Origin: Castellaniella caeni NBRC 101664
Lineage (GTDB): Bacteria > Pseudomonadota > Gammaproteobacteria > Burkholderiales > Burkholderiaceae_B
Direction of reading: 5' to 3'
DNA length: 64,000 bases
Assembly: GCF_001592225.1 (NCBI RefSeq)
Contig: NZ_BCWN01000016.1
Span: 16,225 to 80,224, forward strand
Shown here: positions 10,353 to 19,223 of the stretch, piece after piece
Position numbering within the stretch: position 1 is the first letter of the stretch
How the letters are laid out: each line of letters begins with the position of its first letter
The notes under the pieces: generated by a model
Told to the model about the DNA's origin: nothing
Database searches by the model: none
What the model saw: the letters and a program-made list of their open reading frames with translations, nothing else
Position numbers and translations under genes: made by a program

Positions 10353-11192
10353 ATGTTGAACCCGCACCTTCTGTCGGCCGACTATCTCGACGCAGCCGTC
10401 ACAGCCGCCCACGCCGCGGCAGCCATTTTACAAACTCACGCCCTGCACCGTTCCGACCTCGTCATCGACACCAAACAGCGCAACGATCTGGTCTCGCAAG
10501 CCGACCGCGAAGCCGAGGCAGCCATCATCGACATCCTGCAGGCGCGCACGCCCAGCGTGGGCATCATCGCCGAAGAATCCGGCGGCCAGGCGGGCGCGCA
10601 GGCTACCTGGTGCATCGACCCGCTCGACGGCACCACCAACTTTCTCAGCGGCATCCCGCACTACGCGGTCTCGATCGCCCTCATCGGCCACGCTGGCTGC
10701 CAGCCCGATGGCCGCGCGCCGCTGCCACAAGACACGCCGCTCATCGGGGTCATCTACGACCCCAACCGCGAAGAGCTCTTCTCGTCGCTGTACGGCATCG
10801 GCGCCTGGCTCAACGGGCGGCGCATCCAGTGCTCGACCACGCGCACCCTCGACGACGCCGTGCTGGCCACGGGGTTTCCCTTCCGCGATTTTTCCTTCGA
10901 GCCGCAATACATGCCGGGGTTCCTGGACGCGATGCACCAGACGCGCGGCGTGCGGCGCTTTGGCTCGGCGGCCCTCGATCTGGCCTGGACGGCTTGCGGG
11001 CGTTACGATGGCTACTGGGAAATGGGCCTGGCCCCCTGGGACGTCGCCGCAGGCACGGCGCTGGTGCGCGCGGCGGGCGGGGTCTGCGAAGACCTGTACC
11101 ACCAGGCCCCCTGGCCCCGAGGCGGCTACGTCATCGCAGCCAACGCGCACATCGCCTCGGCCCTCGACGCCATGATCACGAGGCACTTATGA
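10353..11192 (+). CDS. suhB: SuhB-type inositol-1-monophosphatase
   Basis: 279 residues with both metal-site signatures of the IMPase family: WCIDPLDGTTNF (about residue 87) and the C-terminal WDVAAGTALVRAAGG, plus IIAEESGG. It hydrolyses inositol monophosphate and related sugar phosphates. In Proteobacteria SuhB also joins the rRNA antitermination complex with NusA/B/E. Residue numbering and overall length (about 267 in E. coli) fit. The stop overlaps the start of the following amidohydrolase as ATGA, so the two are translationally coupled. mnmC is divergent. Confidence 0.93.
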   Translation: MLNPHLLSADYLDAAVTAAHAAAAILQTHALHRSDLVIDTKQRNDLVSQADREAEAAIIDILQARTPSVGIIAEESGGQAGAQATWCIDPLDGTTNFLSGIPHYAVSIALIGHAGCQPDGRAPLPQDTPLIGVIYDPNREELFSSLYGIGAWLNGRRIQCSTTRTLDDAVLATGFPFRDFSFEPQYMPGFLDAMHQTRGVRRFGSAALDLAWTACGRYDGYWEMGLAPWDVAAGTALVRAAGGVCEDLYHQAPWPRGGYVIAANAHIASALDAMITRHL

Positions 11193-12388
11193 AACAGGCT
11201 CTGCTCGATACCCTGGGCCACTGGTTGCCCGACATGACCGACATCCGGCGCTCGATCCACGCCTGGCCAGAACTGGCGTTCCAAGAGGTACGTACCGCCG
11301 ACACCGTGGCGCGCCTGCTCGAATCCTGGGGCATCGCGGTGCATCGCGGCCTGGGCACGACCGGCGTGGTCGGCAGCATCGTCGGGCGCGGGCCGGGGCG
11401 CGCGGTCGGCCTGCGCGCCGACATGGACGCCCTGCCCATGCCCGAAGCCAACACCTTCGCCCACGCCAGCCAGAACCCCGGCGTCATGCATGCCTGCGGC
11501 CACGACGGCCACACCACCATGCTGCTGGCCGCCGCCCGCTACCTGGCCGAACAGCGCGATTTCAACGGCACGGTGCACGTGCTCTTCCAGCCCGCCGAAG
11601 AAGGCGGCGGCGGGGCCCGGCGCATGATCGAAGACGGCCTCTTCACGCAGTTTCCCATGGATGCCGTCTTCGGCATGCACAACTGGCCGGGGCTGCCGGT
11701 GGGCACCTTCGGGCTCACCGAAGGCCCCATCATGGCCTCCAGCAACCGCTTCAACATCACCCTGCAGGGCAAGGGCGCGCACGGCGCCATGCCGCACCTG
11801 GGGGTCGATCCGGTCGTGGCGGCCGCGCAGCTCACCCTGGCCTTCCAGACCATTCTCACGCGCAACAAAGACCCGCTGGACGCCGGCGTCATCAGCGTGA
11901 CGCAAATCCACACGGGCTCGGCCGACAACGTCATCCCCGACCAGGCGGTGCTGCGCGGCACCGTGCGCACACTCGACGACGCCGTGCTCGATCTCATCGA
12001 GGCGCGCATGCGCGCACTCAGCACGCAGCTGGCCGCAGCCATGGGCTGCACGGCCGACTTCCACTTCAGCCGCGAATACCCGGCCACGCTCAACCATCCC
12101 GCCGAGACCGCGCTGTGCACCGAAGTATTGACGGGGCTGGTGGGGACCGAACACGTACAAACGGCGGTACGCCCCTCGATGGGCGCCGAAGACTTCGCCT
12201 TCATGCTGCAGCAGCGGCCCGGCTGCTACGTCTGGATCGGCAACGGCACTGGAGATCACCGCACGCCGGGCCACGGTGCGGGCCCCTGCACGCTGCACAA
12301 CAGCAGCTACGACTTCAACGACGCACTCATTCCACTGGGCGCGGCCTACTGGGTCTTGCTGGCACAGCGAGCCCTGCAAGCCGACTAA
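11189..12388 (+). CDS. M20D-family amidohydrolase (hippurate/N-acyl amino acid hydrolase type)
   Basis: 399 residues. Di-metal peptidase motifs of the M20D branch appear in order: GLRADMDALPMPE, HACGHDGHTTMLL, FQPAEEGGGGARRMIEDG, GMHNWPG and a C-terminal SMGAEDFAF with HNSSYDFND. The lid domain carries GKGAHGAMPHLGVDP. Relatives remove acyl groups from amino acids (hippurate, N-acetyl amino acids, IAA conjugates); the substrate here is unknown. ATG 11189 overlaps the suhB stop (ATGA) and has GAGG 6 nt upstream. It is cytoplasmic, with no signal peptide. A long frame starting at 8909 that fuses into it is only an antisense artefact of mnmC. Confidence 0.9.
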   Translation: MKQALLDTLGHWLPDMTDIRRSIHAWPELAFQEVRTADTVARLLESWGIAVHRGLGTTGVVGSIVGRGPGRAVGLRADMDALPMPEANTFAHASQNPGVMHACGHDGHTTMLLAAARYLAEQRDFNGTVHVLFQPAEEGGGGARRMIEDGLFTQFPMDAVFGMHNWPGLPVGTFGLTEGPIMASSNRFNITLQGKGAHGAMPHLGVDPVVAAAQLTLAFQTILTRNKDPLDAGVISVTQIHTGSADNVIPDQAVLRGTVRTLDDAVLDLIEARMRALSTQLAAAMGCTADFHFSREYPATLNHPAETALCTEVLTGLVGTEHVQTAVRPSMGAEDFAFMLQQRPGCYVWIGNGTGDHRTPGHGAGPCTLHNSSYDFNDALIPLGAAYWVLLAQRALQAD

Positions 12389-12526
12389 GCCGGCCACGCG
12401 CACCGGACAGCGCCGCCGGGGCGGTCGGCCAACAGCCGCCTCGCGCTGACGGGTAAAATACCCGGATTCGCCGGGCGCCCCTCACCAGAGGTGCCCTTGA
12501 TTTTTAATCGTCCTGCGCCAAGCCTC

Positions 12527-12919
12527 ATGCCCACCACGCTACCCACCCACAATCATCCGGCCGTCCTGCGCGTCATGCCCATGCCCGCCGATGCCAACAT
12601 CCACGGCGACGTGTTCGGCGGCTGGATCATGTCCCAGGTCGACATCGCCGGCTCGATTCCCGCCGCGCGCCGCGCGGGGGGGCGCGTGGCCACGGTGGCC
12701 GTCAACGCCTTCACCTTCAAGCAGCCCGTCTTCGTCGGCGACCTGCTCAGCTTCTACGCCGAAATCATCCAGACGGGGCGCACGTCCATCACGGTGGCGG
12801 TCGAGGTCTACGCCGAACGCCAGCGTCTCGAAGCCGACGTCGTGAAAGTGACCGAAGCCACCCTCACCTACGTCGCCACCGACGAAAACCGCCACAGCCG
12901 CCCGCTGCCCCCGATCTGA
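12527..12919 (+). CDS. YciA-type acyl-CoA thioesterase (hotdog fold)
   Basis: 130 residues. The core HGDVFGGWIMSQVDIAG contains the conserved G-G-W/D segment of YciA/BFIT-like hotdog thioesterases, followed by VAVNAFTFKQPVFVGDLLSF. These cytoplasmic enzymes hydrolyse acyl-CoAs of varied chain length. ATG 12527 fits the family N-terminus, but its ribosome site is weak; GTG 12491 or TTG 12497, in frame after AGAGGTG, are alternatives adding 10-12 residues. A likely TAAAAT -10 lies in the 12389-12490 gap. The stop is 13 nt before mgtE, so the two may be cotranscribed. Confidence 0.85.
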   Translation: MPTTLPTHNHPAVLRVMPMPADANIHGDVFGGWIMSQVDIAGSIPAARRAGGRVATVAVNAFTFKQPVFVGDLLSFYAEIIQTGRTSITVAVEVYAERQRLEADVVKVTEATLTYVATDENRHSRPLPPI

Positions 12920-12932
12920 AGAGGCCGTGCCC

Positions 12933-14429
12933 ATGGCTGAACCCACCATCGAGCAGACCAACCCGGACGCGCCCGCCGCCGTGGTCATCCCGCGGCGGCT
13001 CGACCCCGAAGACGCACAGCTTGCGCTGCAAGAACTGCAGTCCATCCTGAAGCGCCAAGAAGTTGTCGAAGCGTTGGCCGAACGGCAGAACGAAACCGAC
13101 GACGAAGACGCGTCCAATCTGCTCGAAGGCATGCTGCAGCGCCAGCACGAAGAAGAAATCCGGCAGATCGTCAACGCGCTGCACCCGGCCGACATCGCCT
13201 TCATCCTCGAATCGCTGCCCGTGGCGCACCGGCAGGCCGTCTGGCGGCTGGTCAGCCAGGAATACGACGCCGACGTGCTGCTCGAGGTCGAGGACTGGGT
13301 GCGCGAGTCGCTGATCCAGTCGATGGATCACGAAGACCTGATCGCGGCCACCGGCACCATGGATGCCGACGAGATCGCCGATCTGGCGCCCGACCTGCCC
13401 GCCGACGTCATCGCCGAGGTGCAGAAGGGCCTCACCGACGCCGAGCGCGCGCAGCTGGTCGCGGCCATGGGCTACCCCGAAGACACGGTCGGGGCCATCA
13501 TGGATTTCGACATGGTGCGCGTGCGCGAAGACGTCACGCTCGAAGTGGTGCTGCGCTATTTGCGCCGCCTGCACGAACTGCCCGACCACACCGACCAGAT
13601 TTTCGTGGTGGATCGCGCCGACCAGCTGCGCGGCACGCTGTCGCTGTCGCGCCTGCTGGTCAGCGAGCCCGACACGCTGGTCAACGCGGTGATGGAACCC
13701 GACGTCCTCAGCCTCAACCCCATGGATTCCGACGCGGACGCGGCGGGGGCCTTCGAGCGCTACGACCTGGTGTCGGCGCCGGTGGTGGACGAACAGGGCC
13801 GCCTGATCGGCCGCGTCACCATCGACGAGGTGGTGGACGTGCTGCAGGAAGACTCGCAAGAGCAAGAGCTGTCGCGCGCGGGCTTGCAGGAAGAAGACAT
13901 CTTCGCCCCGGTGCTGGCCGCCCTGCGCAACCGCGCCCCATGGCTGCTGGTGAACCTGTGCACGGCCTCGATCGCCTCGCTGGTGGCCTCACGCTTCGAG
14001 GACACCGTCAGCCACATCGTGATCCTGGCGTTTCTGATGTCCATCGTCGCCGGGATCGGCGGCAATTCGGGCAACCAGACGATGACGATGATCATCCGCG
14101 CCATGGCCACGGGCCGGGTCACCGGCGCCAACATCTGGCAGCTGGTCAAGCGCGAACTGCAGGTGACGTTTCTGGTCGGCGCCTGCGGCAGCCTGGTGGC
14201 CGCCACCTTCGCCTGGGTGATTTCCGATTCTTACGCCATCGCCGCCGTGATGATGGCCGCCATGGTGGGCAATATGCTCATCGGCGCCGCCCTGGGTGTG
14301 CTCATCCCGCTGCTGCGCGACCGCTTCGGCAAAGACCCGGCGGTCGGCTCGTCGGTGCTGCTGACCTTCGCCACCGATTCGCTGGGCTTTTTCCTTTTCC
14401 TGGGGCTGGCAACCGTGTTCCTGCTGTAG
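12933..14429 (+). CDS. mgtE: MgtE magnesium transporter/channel
   Basis: 498 residues in the canonical order: an MgtE N-domain with superhelical repeats (about 40-140, with LHPADIAFILESLP), a tandem CBS pair (about 150-275, with GAIMDFDMVRVREDVTLEVV and DLVSAPVVDEQGRLIGRVT), a plug helix with RAPWLLVNLCTASI, and five membrane helices including GIGGNSGNQTMTMIIRAMA, the conserved pore segment. It is a Mg2+-gated homodimeric channel of the inner membrane, closed when cytosolic Mg2+ binds the N and CBS domains. ATG 12933 lies 8 nt after AAGAGG. It is convergent with the small lipoprotein gene, with 7 nt between stops. Confidence 0.95.
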   Translation: MAEPTIEQTNPDAPAAVVIPRRLDPEDAQLALQELQSILKRQEVVEALAERQNETDDEDASNLLEGMLQRQHEEEIRQIVNALHPADIAFILESLPVAHRQAVWRLVSQEYDADVLLEVEDWVRESLIQSMDHEDLIAATGTMDADEIADLAPDLPADVIAEVQKGLTDAERAQLVAAMGYPEDTVGAIMDFDMVRVREDVTLEVVLRYLRRLHELPDHTDQIFVVDRADQLRGTLSLSRLLVSEPDTLVNAVMEPDVLSLNPMDSDADAAGAFERYDLVSAPVVDEQGRLIGRVTIDEVVDVLQEDSQEQELSRAGLQEEDIFAPVLAALRNRAPWLLVNLCTASIASLVASRFEDTVSHIVILAFLMSIVAGIGGNSGNQTMTMIIRAMATGRVTGANIWQLVKRELQVTFLVGACGSLVAATFAWVISDSYAIAAVMMAAMVGNMLIGAALGVLIPLLRDRFGKDPAVGSSVLLTFATDSLGFFLFLGLATVFLL

Positions 14430-14436
14430 ATGGCGA

Positions 14437-14871
14437 TCAGCGGTAAGACGCCAGCAACTGATCGATGACCGGATCCATTTTTGACTTCGTGCCGGCCCAT
14501 TTGTTCAACGCAAAGCCGCCCTTGCCTTTCAAGTGATACTGAGCATACGCCACCTGTCTGCCATCCTGTCGAATCCAGAGCTCGGCATCTACCAGATAGG
14601 TTACAAAATCCCAGGAGCGCCGGGCGGTATACGTCATCACATACTCACAGTGCTCCATGACGTCTCCCGAAAAGACCTCTGTAGTGATGCCATGCCGATC
14701 AAACCCAGAACGCACAACGTCTACAAAATCGCTCACCTGCACTTTCGGATTCAACTGAATGCAGACGTGCCGCAAATTTGCTGCTCGATCTACCGGCGTG
14801 ACCGTGATTGCAGTACATGCCGTCAGGCTGGCGACGGCACATCCGGCCACAAGAAGGTGCATATTGGCCAT
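14437..14871 (-). CDS. Small lipoprotein at the 3' end of the aryl polyene operon
   Basis: 144 residues. A lipoprotein signal with lipobox LTAC places the acylated cysteine at residue 19. The rest alternates beta-strands and helices (VQVSDFVDVVRSGFDRHGI, then a YVMTYTARRSWDF stretch) with no recognised catalytic motif. It resembles small envelope lipoproteins of unknown function. ATG 14871 has a perfect AAGGAG and follows the PPTase stop by 12 nt, so it is probably the last gene of the operon. Its base composition is clearly lower in GC than its neighbours. Function unknown; envelope location is inferred. Confidence 0.7.
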   Translation of the reverse strand: MANMHLLVAGCAVASLTACTAITVTPVDRAANLRHVCIQLNPKVQVSDFVDVVRSGFDRHGITTEVFSGDVMEHCEYVMTYTARRSWDFVTYLVDAELWIRQDGRQVAYAQYHLKGKGGFALNKWAGTKSKMDPVIDQLLASYR

Positions 14872-14883
14872 TGAAACTCCTTT

Positions 14884-15585
14884 TTAGACAATGAGAGAAA
14901 GACGGACGATGGGCGTAGCCAACCTGGCCAGGCAGCAGGCGATGGAGAGGCCTTGCGCCAGCTGGTGCTGCACGGCATGAGTGCGGCTATAGGGGGGGTG
15001 CGGCTGCACGGCAAGGTTGGCCATGTCCCAGACGCTGTGGCCTTGCCGCTTCAGCAGGGCTTCACGCACCGTCCAGAGCGTCCAGAAGGCATCGGCCTGG
15101 GCGGGGGTGCCGTGCAGAGATTCCAGGTGCACAGTCTCCGCCTGCGAAAAGTACTGCCGGGCGATGGTCATGAGGCCCGCGCGCGGACGCAGCAGCTCGA
15201 TGTCGCAGCCGACGGGCTGCTGGTCGGGGCCCAGCAGCACGGCGATGAAGCCGCCGCTGTGGCTGATGCTGAAAGCGGGCATGGTCGGGCTCGCGGGCAG
15301 CGGCTTGCCCGATGGCCCCACAGGCAAAGCGGGCAGCCGACCCTGGCCCAGCAGGCACGCCAGCAGCACGCGACCAGCCAACCAGGCCGCGCGCCGCGCC
15401 GCGGGCTGCTGCGGCGCCTGCGCCAGCAACGCCGCGGACAAGTGTTCGCGCGCCAATGCCTCCGACGCGCAGGCGTCGATGCGTGCCAGTACAAGACGGG
15501 CTGGCACGCCGGGGCGGCCAGCATGCTCAGACCCCGGCGCAGGCACGATCCCGGCAACGGACAACGAGGGCGCGAACACCGGCAT
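14884..15585 (-). CDS. 4'-phosphopantetheinyl transferase of the aryl polyene cluster
   Basis: 233 residues of the Sfp/AcpT superfamily. The Mg-binding motif PVGCDIE and the downstream FWTLWTVREALLK (W-x-x-K/E-A-x-x-K) are intact, and SISHSGG matches the CoA-binding block. It transfers phosphopantetheine from CoA to the serine of carrier proteins, most plausibly the two APE ACPs encoded 12 kb upstream in the same operon. ATG 15585 lies 4 nt after the stop of the ketosynthase gene (TAG-ACGG-ATG); a longer frame to 15639 sits inside that gene. The small lipoprotein gene follows by 12 nt. Confidence 0.88.
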   Translation of the reverse strand: MPVFAPSLSVAGIVPAPGSEHAGRPGVPARLVLARIDACASEALAREHLSAALLAQAPQQPAARRAAWLAGRVLLACLLGQGRLPALPVGPSGKPLPASPTMPAFSISHSGGFIAVLLGPDQQPVGCDIELLRPRAGLMTIARQYFSQAETVHLESLHGTPAQADAFWTLWTVREALLKRQGHSVWDMANLAVQPHPPYSRTHAVQHQLAQGLSIACCLARLATPIVRLSLIV

Positions 15586-15589
15586 CCGT

Positions 15590-16816
15590 CTATGCCCCTC
15601 GGCGAATGACCAGCGAAGTATTGATGCCGCCAAAGGCAAAGTTGTTGCTCTGAAAAAATTCGGTCTGAACCGGGCGCGCTTCGCTCACGATGTGGTCAAG
15701 CGCAGCGCATTCCGGGTCGGGCTGGCGGAGGTTGAGCGTGGGGGCGAACCAGCCCTCGCGCATCATCTCCAGCCCCAGCCAGACTTCCAGCGCACCGCAA
15801 GCGCCCAGGGTGTGGCCAAAGTAGCTCTTCAGGGAAGAAATCGGCGTGTCGGCGCCAAAGACATTAGCCGTGGCGCGGCTCTCGGCCACGTCGCCCCGGC
15901 TGGTGGCCGTACCATGCGCGCTGATATAGCCGATGTCGGGCGCGGCCAGGCCGCTCATATCCAGCGACTGCTGCAGGCATGCCTGCATGGTTTCCCAATT
16001 GGGCTGCGTGATGTGCGTGGCATCGCAGTTGGTGGCGAAACCCAGCACCTCGCCGTAGATGTGCGCGCCGCGCGCCTTGGCGTGATCCATGTTTTCCAGC
16101 ACCAGCGTGCCCGCACCCTCGCCGATCACCAGGCCGTCGCGCTGCGTATCGAACGGCGCGGGCGTGAGCTGTGGCGCATCGTTGCGCTGGCTGGTGGCAA
16201 ACAGAGTGTCGAACACCGCCACTTCAGTCGGGCACAGCTCTTCGGCGCCGCCCGCCACCATCACCGTCTGCAGGCCGTGGCGGATGGCCTCGAAGGCATA
16301 GCCGATGCCCTGGCTGCCCGAAGTGCAGGCGCTGGACGTGGGAATGACGCGCCCGCGCAGGCCGAAGAACAGGCCGACATTGACCGCTGCCGTATGCGGC
16401 ATCATCTGCACGTACGTGGTGCCGGTGATGTTGCGCGTGTGCTTTTCCACCAGCATGACGGCAAAGTCGCTGATCGGGCCCGTGCTGCCGGTAGACGAGC
16501 CATAGGCGATACCCGTGGCACCGTTGGTGAGCACCGGATCGTCCACCAGGCCAGCCATGGTCAAGGCATGCTCGGTGGCCCGGGTGGCCAACAGGGACAC
16601 CCGCCCCATCGAGCGGATCTTCTTGCGCGTGTAGTGCCCAGGCAGCGCAAAATCCACCACTGGCGCCCCCAGGCGTGACCCCAGGCCATCGTAGACATCC
16701 CACTCAGGCATCCGGCGCACGGCATTGCGGCCCTCGCGGATGCGCGCCGAGATGCTGGCCCAGTCTTCGCCAAACGCGGTCACCCCGCCCATCCCCGTAA
16801 TCGCCACGCGGTTCAT
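15590..16816 (-). CDS. apeR: ApeR-type beta-ketoacyl-ACP synthase
   Basis: 408 residues of the FabF/FabB thiolase-fold family. The catalytic cysteine is in SSACTSGSQ (about residue 166), and the two histidines are in AHGTATSRGD and KSYFGHTLGACG, so this is an active condensing enzyme rather than a chain-length factor. The C-terminal NNFAFGGINTSLV is typical. In known APE pathways the extra ketosynthase supports initiation or fatty-acid-like elongation beside ApeO/ApeC. The start overlaps the ketoreductase stop as ATGA and the PPTase gene follows by 4 nt. The gene name follows position and family in characterised APE clusters. Confidence 0.87.
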   Translation of the reverse strand: MNRVAITGMGGVTAFGEDWASISARIREGRNAVRRMPEWDVYDGLGSRLGAPVVDFALPGHYTRKKIRSMGRVSLLATRATEHALTMAGLVDDPVLTNGATGIAYGSSTGSTGPISDFAVMLVEKHTRNITGTTYVQMMPHTAAVNVGLFFGLRGRVIPTSSACTSGSQGIGYAFEAIRHGLQTVMVAGGAEELCPTEVAVFDTLFATSQRNDAPQLTPAPFDTQRDGLVIGEGAGTLVLENMDHAKARGAHIYGEVLGFATNCDATHITQPNWETMQACLQQSLDMSGLAAPDIGYISAHGTATSRGDVAESRATANVFGADTPISSLKSYFGHTLGACGALEVWLGLEMMREGWFAPTLNLRQPDPECAALDHIVSEARPVQTEFFQSNNFAFGGINTSLVIRRGA

Positions 16817-17550
16817 GCCATCCCCCCATTGATTGAAATGACTTGCCGCGTGACGTAGGCGGCAATGTCGGACATCAGATACGCGGCCAGGCCGGCCACT
16901 TCGTCAGCCGTGCCCATGCGCTGTGCCGGAATCAGGCCCATAGCCTGCTTGAGCGCCTCAGGTTCGATTTGCACCATGGCCGTGTCGATGAGGCCCGGCG
17001 CAATGCAGTTGACGGTGATGCGCCGCTTAGCCAGCTCGATGGCCAGCGCCTTGGTGGCGCCGATGAGCCCCGCCTTGGCCGCGCTGTAGTTGACCTGCCC
17101 GCGATTTCCCATCAGGCCGGACACGGACGACAAGGTCAGGATCCGGCCTCCCTGGCGCAGGCCGATCATGGGCATGACGCACGGCTGCACCACGTTGAAA
17201 AAGCCATCCAGGTTGGTCTGTATGACCTGATCCCAGTCGCCATCCGTCAACGCCGGAAAAGCGGCATCGCGTGCCAGGCCTGCATTGCAGACCACGCCAT
17301 ACCAGGCGCCGTGCGCATCCATGTCGCGCTCCAGCGCCGCGCGGCAGGCGGCGCGGTCGGCCTGATCAAACTGGATCAGACGCCCCTGCCCACCCGCCTC
17401 GCGGAGGCGCGCCAGCGTGACGGTAGCCCCGGCCAGATCACGGTGATAGTGCACGCCCACCCGAAAACCATCGGCTGCCAGACGGCAGGCAATGGCCTGG
17501 CCGATCCCCTTGCTGGCCCCCGTGACCAGCACCGAACGCAGTTGCGTCAT
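16813..17550 (-). CDS. apeQ: ApeQ 3-oxoacyl-ACP reductase (SDR family)
   Basis: 245 residues of the FabG-like short-chain dehydrogenase family. TGASKGIGQAIA is the NADPH-binding glycine motif, VCNAGLARD the NAG motif, and LTLSSVSGLMGNRGQVNYSA with the following AAKAGL gives the Ser-Tyr-Lys catalytic set. The C-terminal VISINGGMA is typical of FabG. It reduces the beta-keto group after each ApeO/ApeC condensation during polyene elongation. Both ends overlap neighbours as ATGA (ApeP stop upstream, ApeR start downstream). Confidence 0.92.
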   Translation of the reverse strand: MTQLRSVLVTGASKGIGQAIACRLAADGFRVGVHYHRDLAGATVTLARLREAGGQGRLIQFDQADRAACRAALERDMDAHGAWYGVVCNAGLARDAAFPALTDGDWDQVIQTNLDGFFNVVQPCVMPMIGLRQGGRILTLSSVSGLMGNRGQVNYSAAKAGLIGATKALAIELAKRRITVNCIAPGLIDTAMVQIEPEALKQAMGLIPAQRMGTADEVAGLAAYLMSDIAAYVTRQVISINGGMA

Positions 17551-18020
17551 GATGAACCTCTTTCAAACAGCGCCGCCAGCTCGTGGGCGGCAACCTGACA
17601 GGTGCTGAGTCGCGCCTGGGCCAGAAGCACGTCTCCCTGGCGAATATCGGCCTCGAAGCCGCCAATGCGCTCATCGCGCGCCAGCAGCGTGACGTGCACG
17701 TCCAGCACGACTCCCGCAGCAAATGCGGGCACCTTGGCGGAAAAGCGCCGCGCCCCCAGCAGCATGCCCAGAGCGATGTCCTGGGCGCCGGCCTGACGCT
17801 GATGCCAGCCCGACCACACAGCCACGGCCTGCGCCATGATTTCCAGGCCGAACCAGGCGGGTACGGCACCCGCCGCGTTCAGGAACGGCGCCAGCACCCC
17901 GGTGCGGCTGACCGTCACGCGGCAATGGCAGGTCTCGGCATCCACCGCCCGCAGTTCGTCGAGCAGCAGCATGGGCGCCCGGTGCGGCAGGTAATGATGT
18001 ACCGGCAGAAAATCGCTCAT
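17547..18020 (-). CDS. apeP: ApeP 3-hydroxyacyl-ACP dehydratase (hotdog)
   Basis: 157 residues. HYLPHRAPMLLLDEL is the FabA/FabZ-like N-terminal motif, and WFGLEIMAQAVAVWSG carries the catalytic glutamate on the central helix. It dehydrates the 3-hydroxyacyl intermediate to extend the conjugated polyene, together with the second dehydratase ApeI. ATG 18020 overlaps the ApeO stop, and the stop overlaps ApeQ (ATGA at both ends). The frame open to 18206 lies within apeO and was trimmed. Confidence 0.88.
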   Translation of the reverse strand: MSDFLPVHHYLPHRAPMLLLDELRAVDAETCHCRVTVSRTGVLAPFLNAAGAVPAWFGLEIMAQAVAVWSGWHQRQAGAQDIALGMLLGARRFSAKVPAFAAGVVLDVHVTLLARDERIGGFEADIRQGDVLLAQARLSTCQVAAHELAALFERGSS

Positions 18021-19210
18021 GCGGCCGCCCCCAGAATCAGGCTGGTATTGTTGCCGCCAAAGGCAAAGGCGTTCGACATGACGAGCGGTCGCCGCAGGCG
18101 GCCCGGCGCCTGCAACAGGCCAAAGGGCGGCAGGCGCGCATCGAGCGGACTGTGACTGAAGTCCTGCGCGGGCAAGGCCAGCGGCTGCGTCAGCAGCAGC
18201 CAGCACAAGGTGGCTTCGCAGGCCCCCGCCGCGCCCAGGGTGTGGCCCAGCAGATGCTTGACCGAGCTGCAGGGCACCTGCTCGCCGAACACCTGCGCCA
18301 CGGCCTGCGCCTCGACTTGGTCGTTGGCCTGCGTGGCCGTGCCGTGCAGATTAATGTAGGCGACGTCCGCGGCCCGCACGTCGGCATCCTGCAGCGCCAT
18401 CCGCATGGCCCGCACAGCCCCGGCACCCTCCGGGTGCGGTGCCGACATGTGCCAGGCATCGCTGGATTCACCCACACCCAGCAGCGCCAATGGCTGCGGT
18501 TCGCGCGTGAGCAGCAGCAGGGCCGCGCCTTCGCCGATGTTGATGCCCCGGCGGTCGCGGGCAAACGGCTGGCAGCGCTCGGGCGACAACAGCTCCAGGC
18601 TGTCGAAGCCGTTGATCGGCATGCGGCTCAAGGTGTCGGCCCCGCCCACGAGGGCGGCATCAGCCAGGCCCGCGGCAATCAGGCGGCGGCCACTGATGAT
18701 GGCTCGAGCGCTGGACGAACAGGCCGTCGAAACGGTGTACGCCGGGCCCGTGAGTCCCAGAAAACTGGCCAGAAAACGCGCTGGGTCACCCAGTTCCTGT
18801 TGTTCGTAGTGATAGCCGTCCGGCCCGGCAGCGGGCCCTTCGCCGCCCGCCGCGCCCTGGACGCGGCTGTAGTGTCGATCGGATTCGTCCAGCCCGGACG
18901 TGCTGGTGCCCAGGACGACGGCCACCCGATCCGGGCCAAAACGCAGCACATCGGCATCGACCTGGGCGCGCACCTGTTCCAGCGCCAGCAGCAGCAAGCG
19001 GTTGTTGCGCGAGTCGTGGCGGGCCCAGGCCACAGGAGTCGACGGCAGCTCGCCCCCCACTGCGCCCAACATGGCGCGGCGGCCGCCCTGCAGCCAACCG
19101 TCACGCAGCTGCATGCCGGGCGCGCGGCCCGCGGCCAGATGGGTGGCGGTTTCTCGCAGATCGCGCCCCAAGGCGCTGCAAAGCCCCGCGGCAGCACAAT
19201 AAATCATCAC
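18017..19210 (-). CDS. apeO: ApeO ketosynthase, main elongating KS of the aryl polyene pathway
   Basis: 397 residues. The catalytic set Cys-His-His is present: STACSSSARA (about residue 168), NLHGTATQAND and KHLLGHTLGAAG. Characterised ApeO works as a heterodimer with the truncated chain-length factor ApeC (here at 28.6-29.3 kb), condensing malonyl-ACP units onto an aryl starter. GTSTSGLDESDRHYS near residue 100 is part of the family acyl pocket. It starts 13 nt after apeN and ends in an ATGA overlap with apeP. Identification as KS is secure; the exact Ape letter rests on synteny. Confidence 0.9.
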   Translation of the reverse strand: MMIYCAAAGLCSALGRDLRETATHLAAGRAPGMQLRDGWLQGGRRAMLGAVGGELPSTPVAWARHDSRNNRLLLLALEQVRAQVDADVLRFGPDRVAVVLGTSTSGLDESDRHYSRVQGAAGGEGPAAGPDGYHYEQQELGDPARFLASFLGLTGPAYTVSTACSSSARAIISGRRLIAAGLADAALVGGADTLSRMPINGFDSLELLSPERCQPFARDRRGINIGEGAALLLLTREPQPLALLGVGESSDAWHMSAPHPEGAGAVRAMRMALQDADVRAADVAYINLHGTATQANDQVEAQAVAQVFGEQVPCSSVKHLLGHTLGAAGACEATLCWLLLTQPLALPAQDFSHSPLDARLPPFGLLQAPGRLRRPLVMSNAFAFGGNNTSLILGAAA

Positions 19211-19223
19211 AGCATTATCTCAA

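Noticed and set aside
8909..12388. Apparent 1159-residue protein ending in the amidohydrolase
   Set aside because: Its first 760 codons are antisense to mnmC or out of frame with suhB; the true start is ATG 11189, overlapping the suhB stop.
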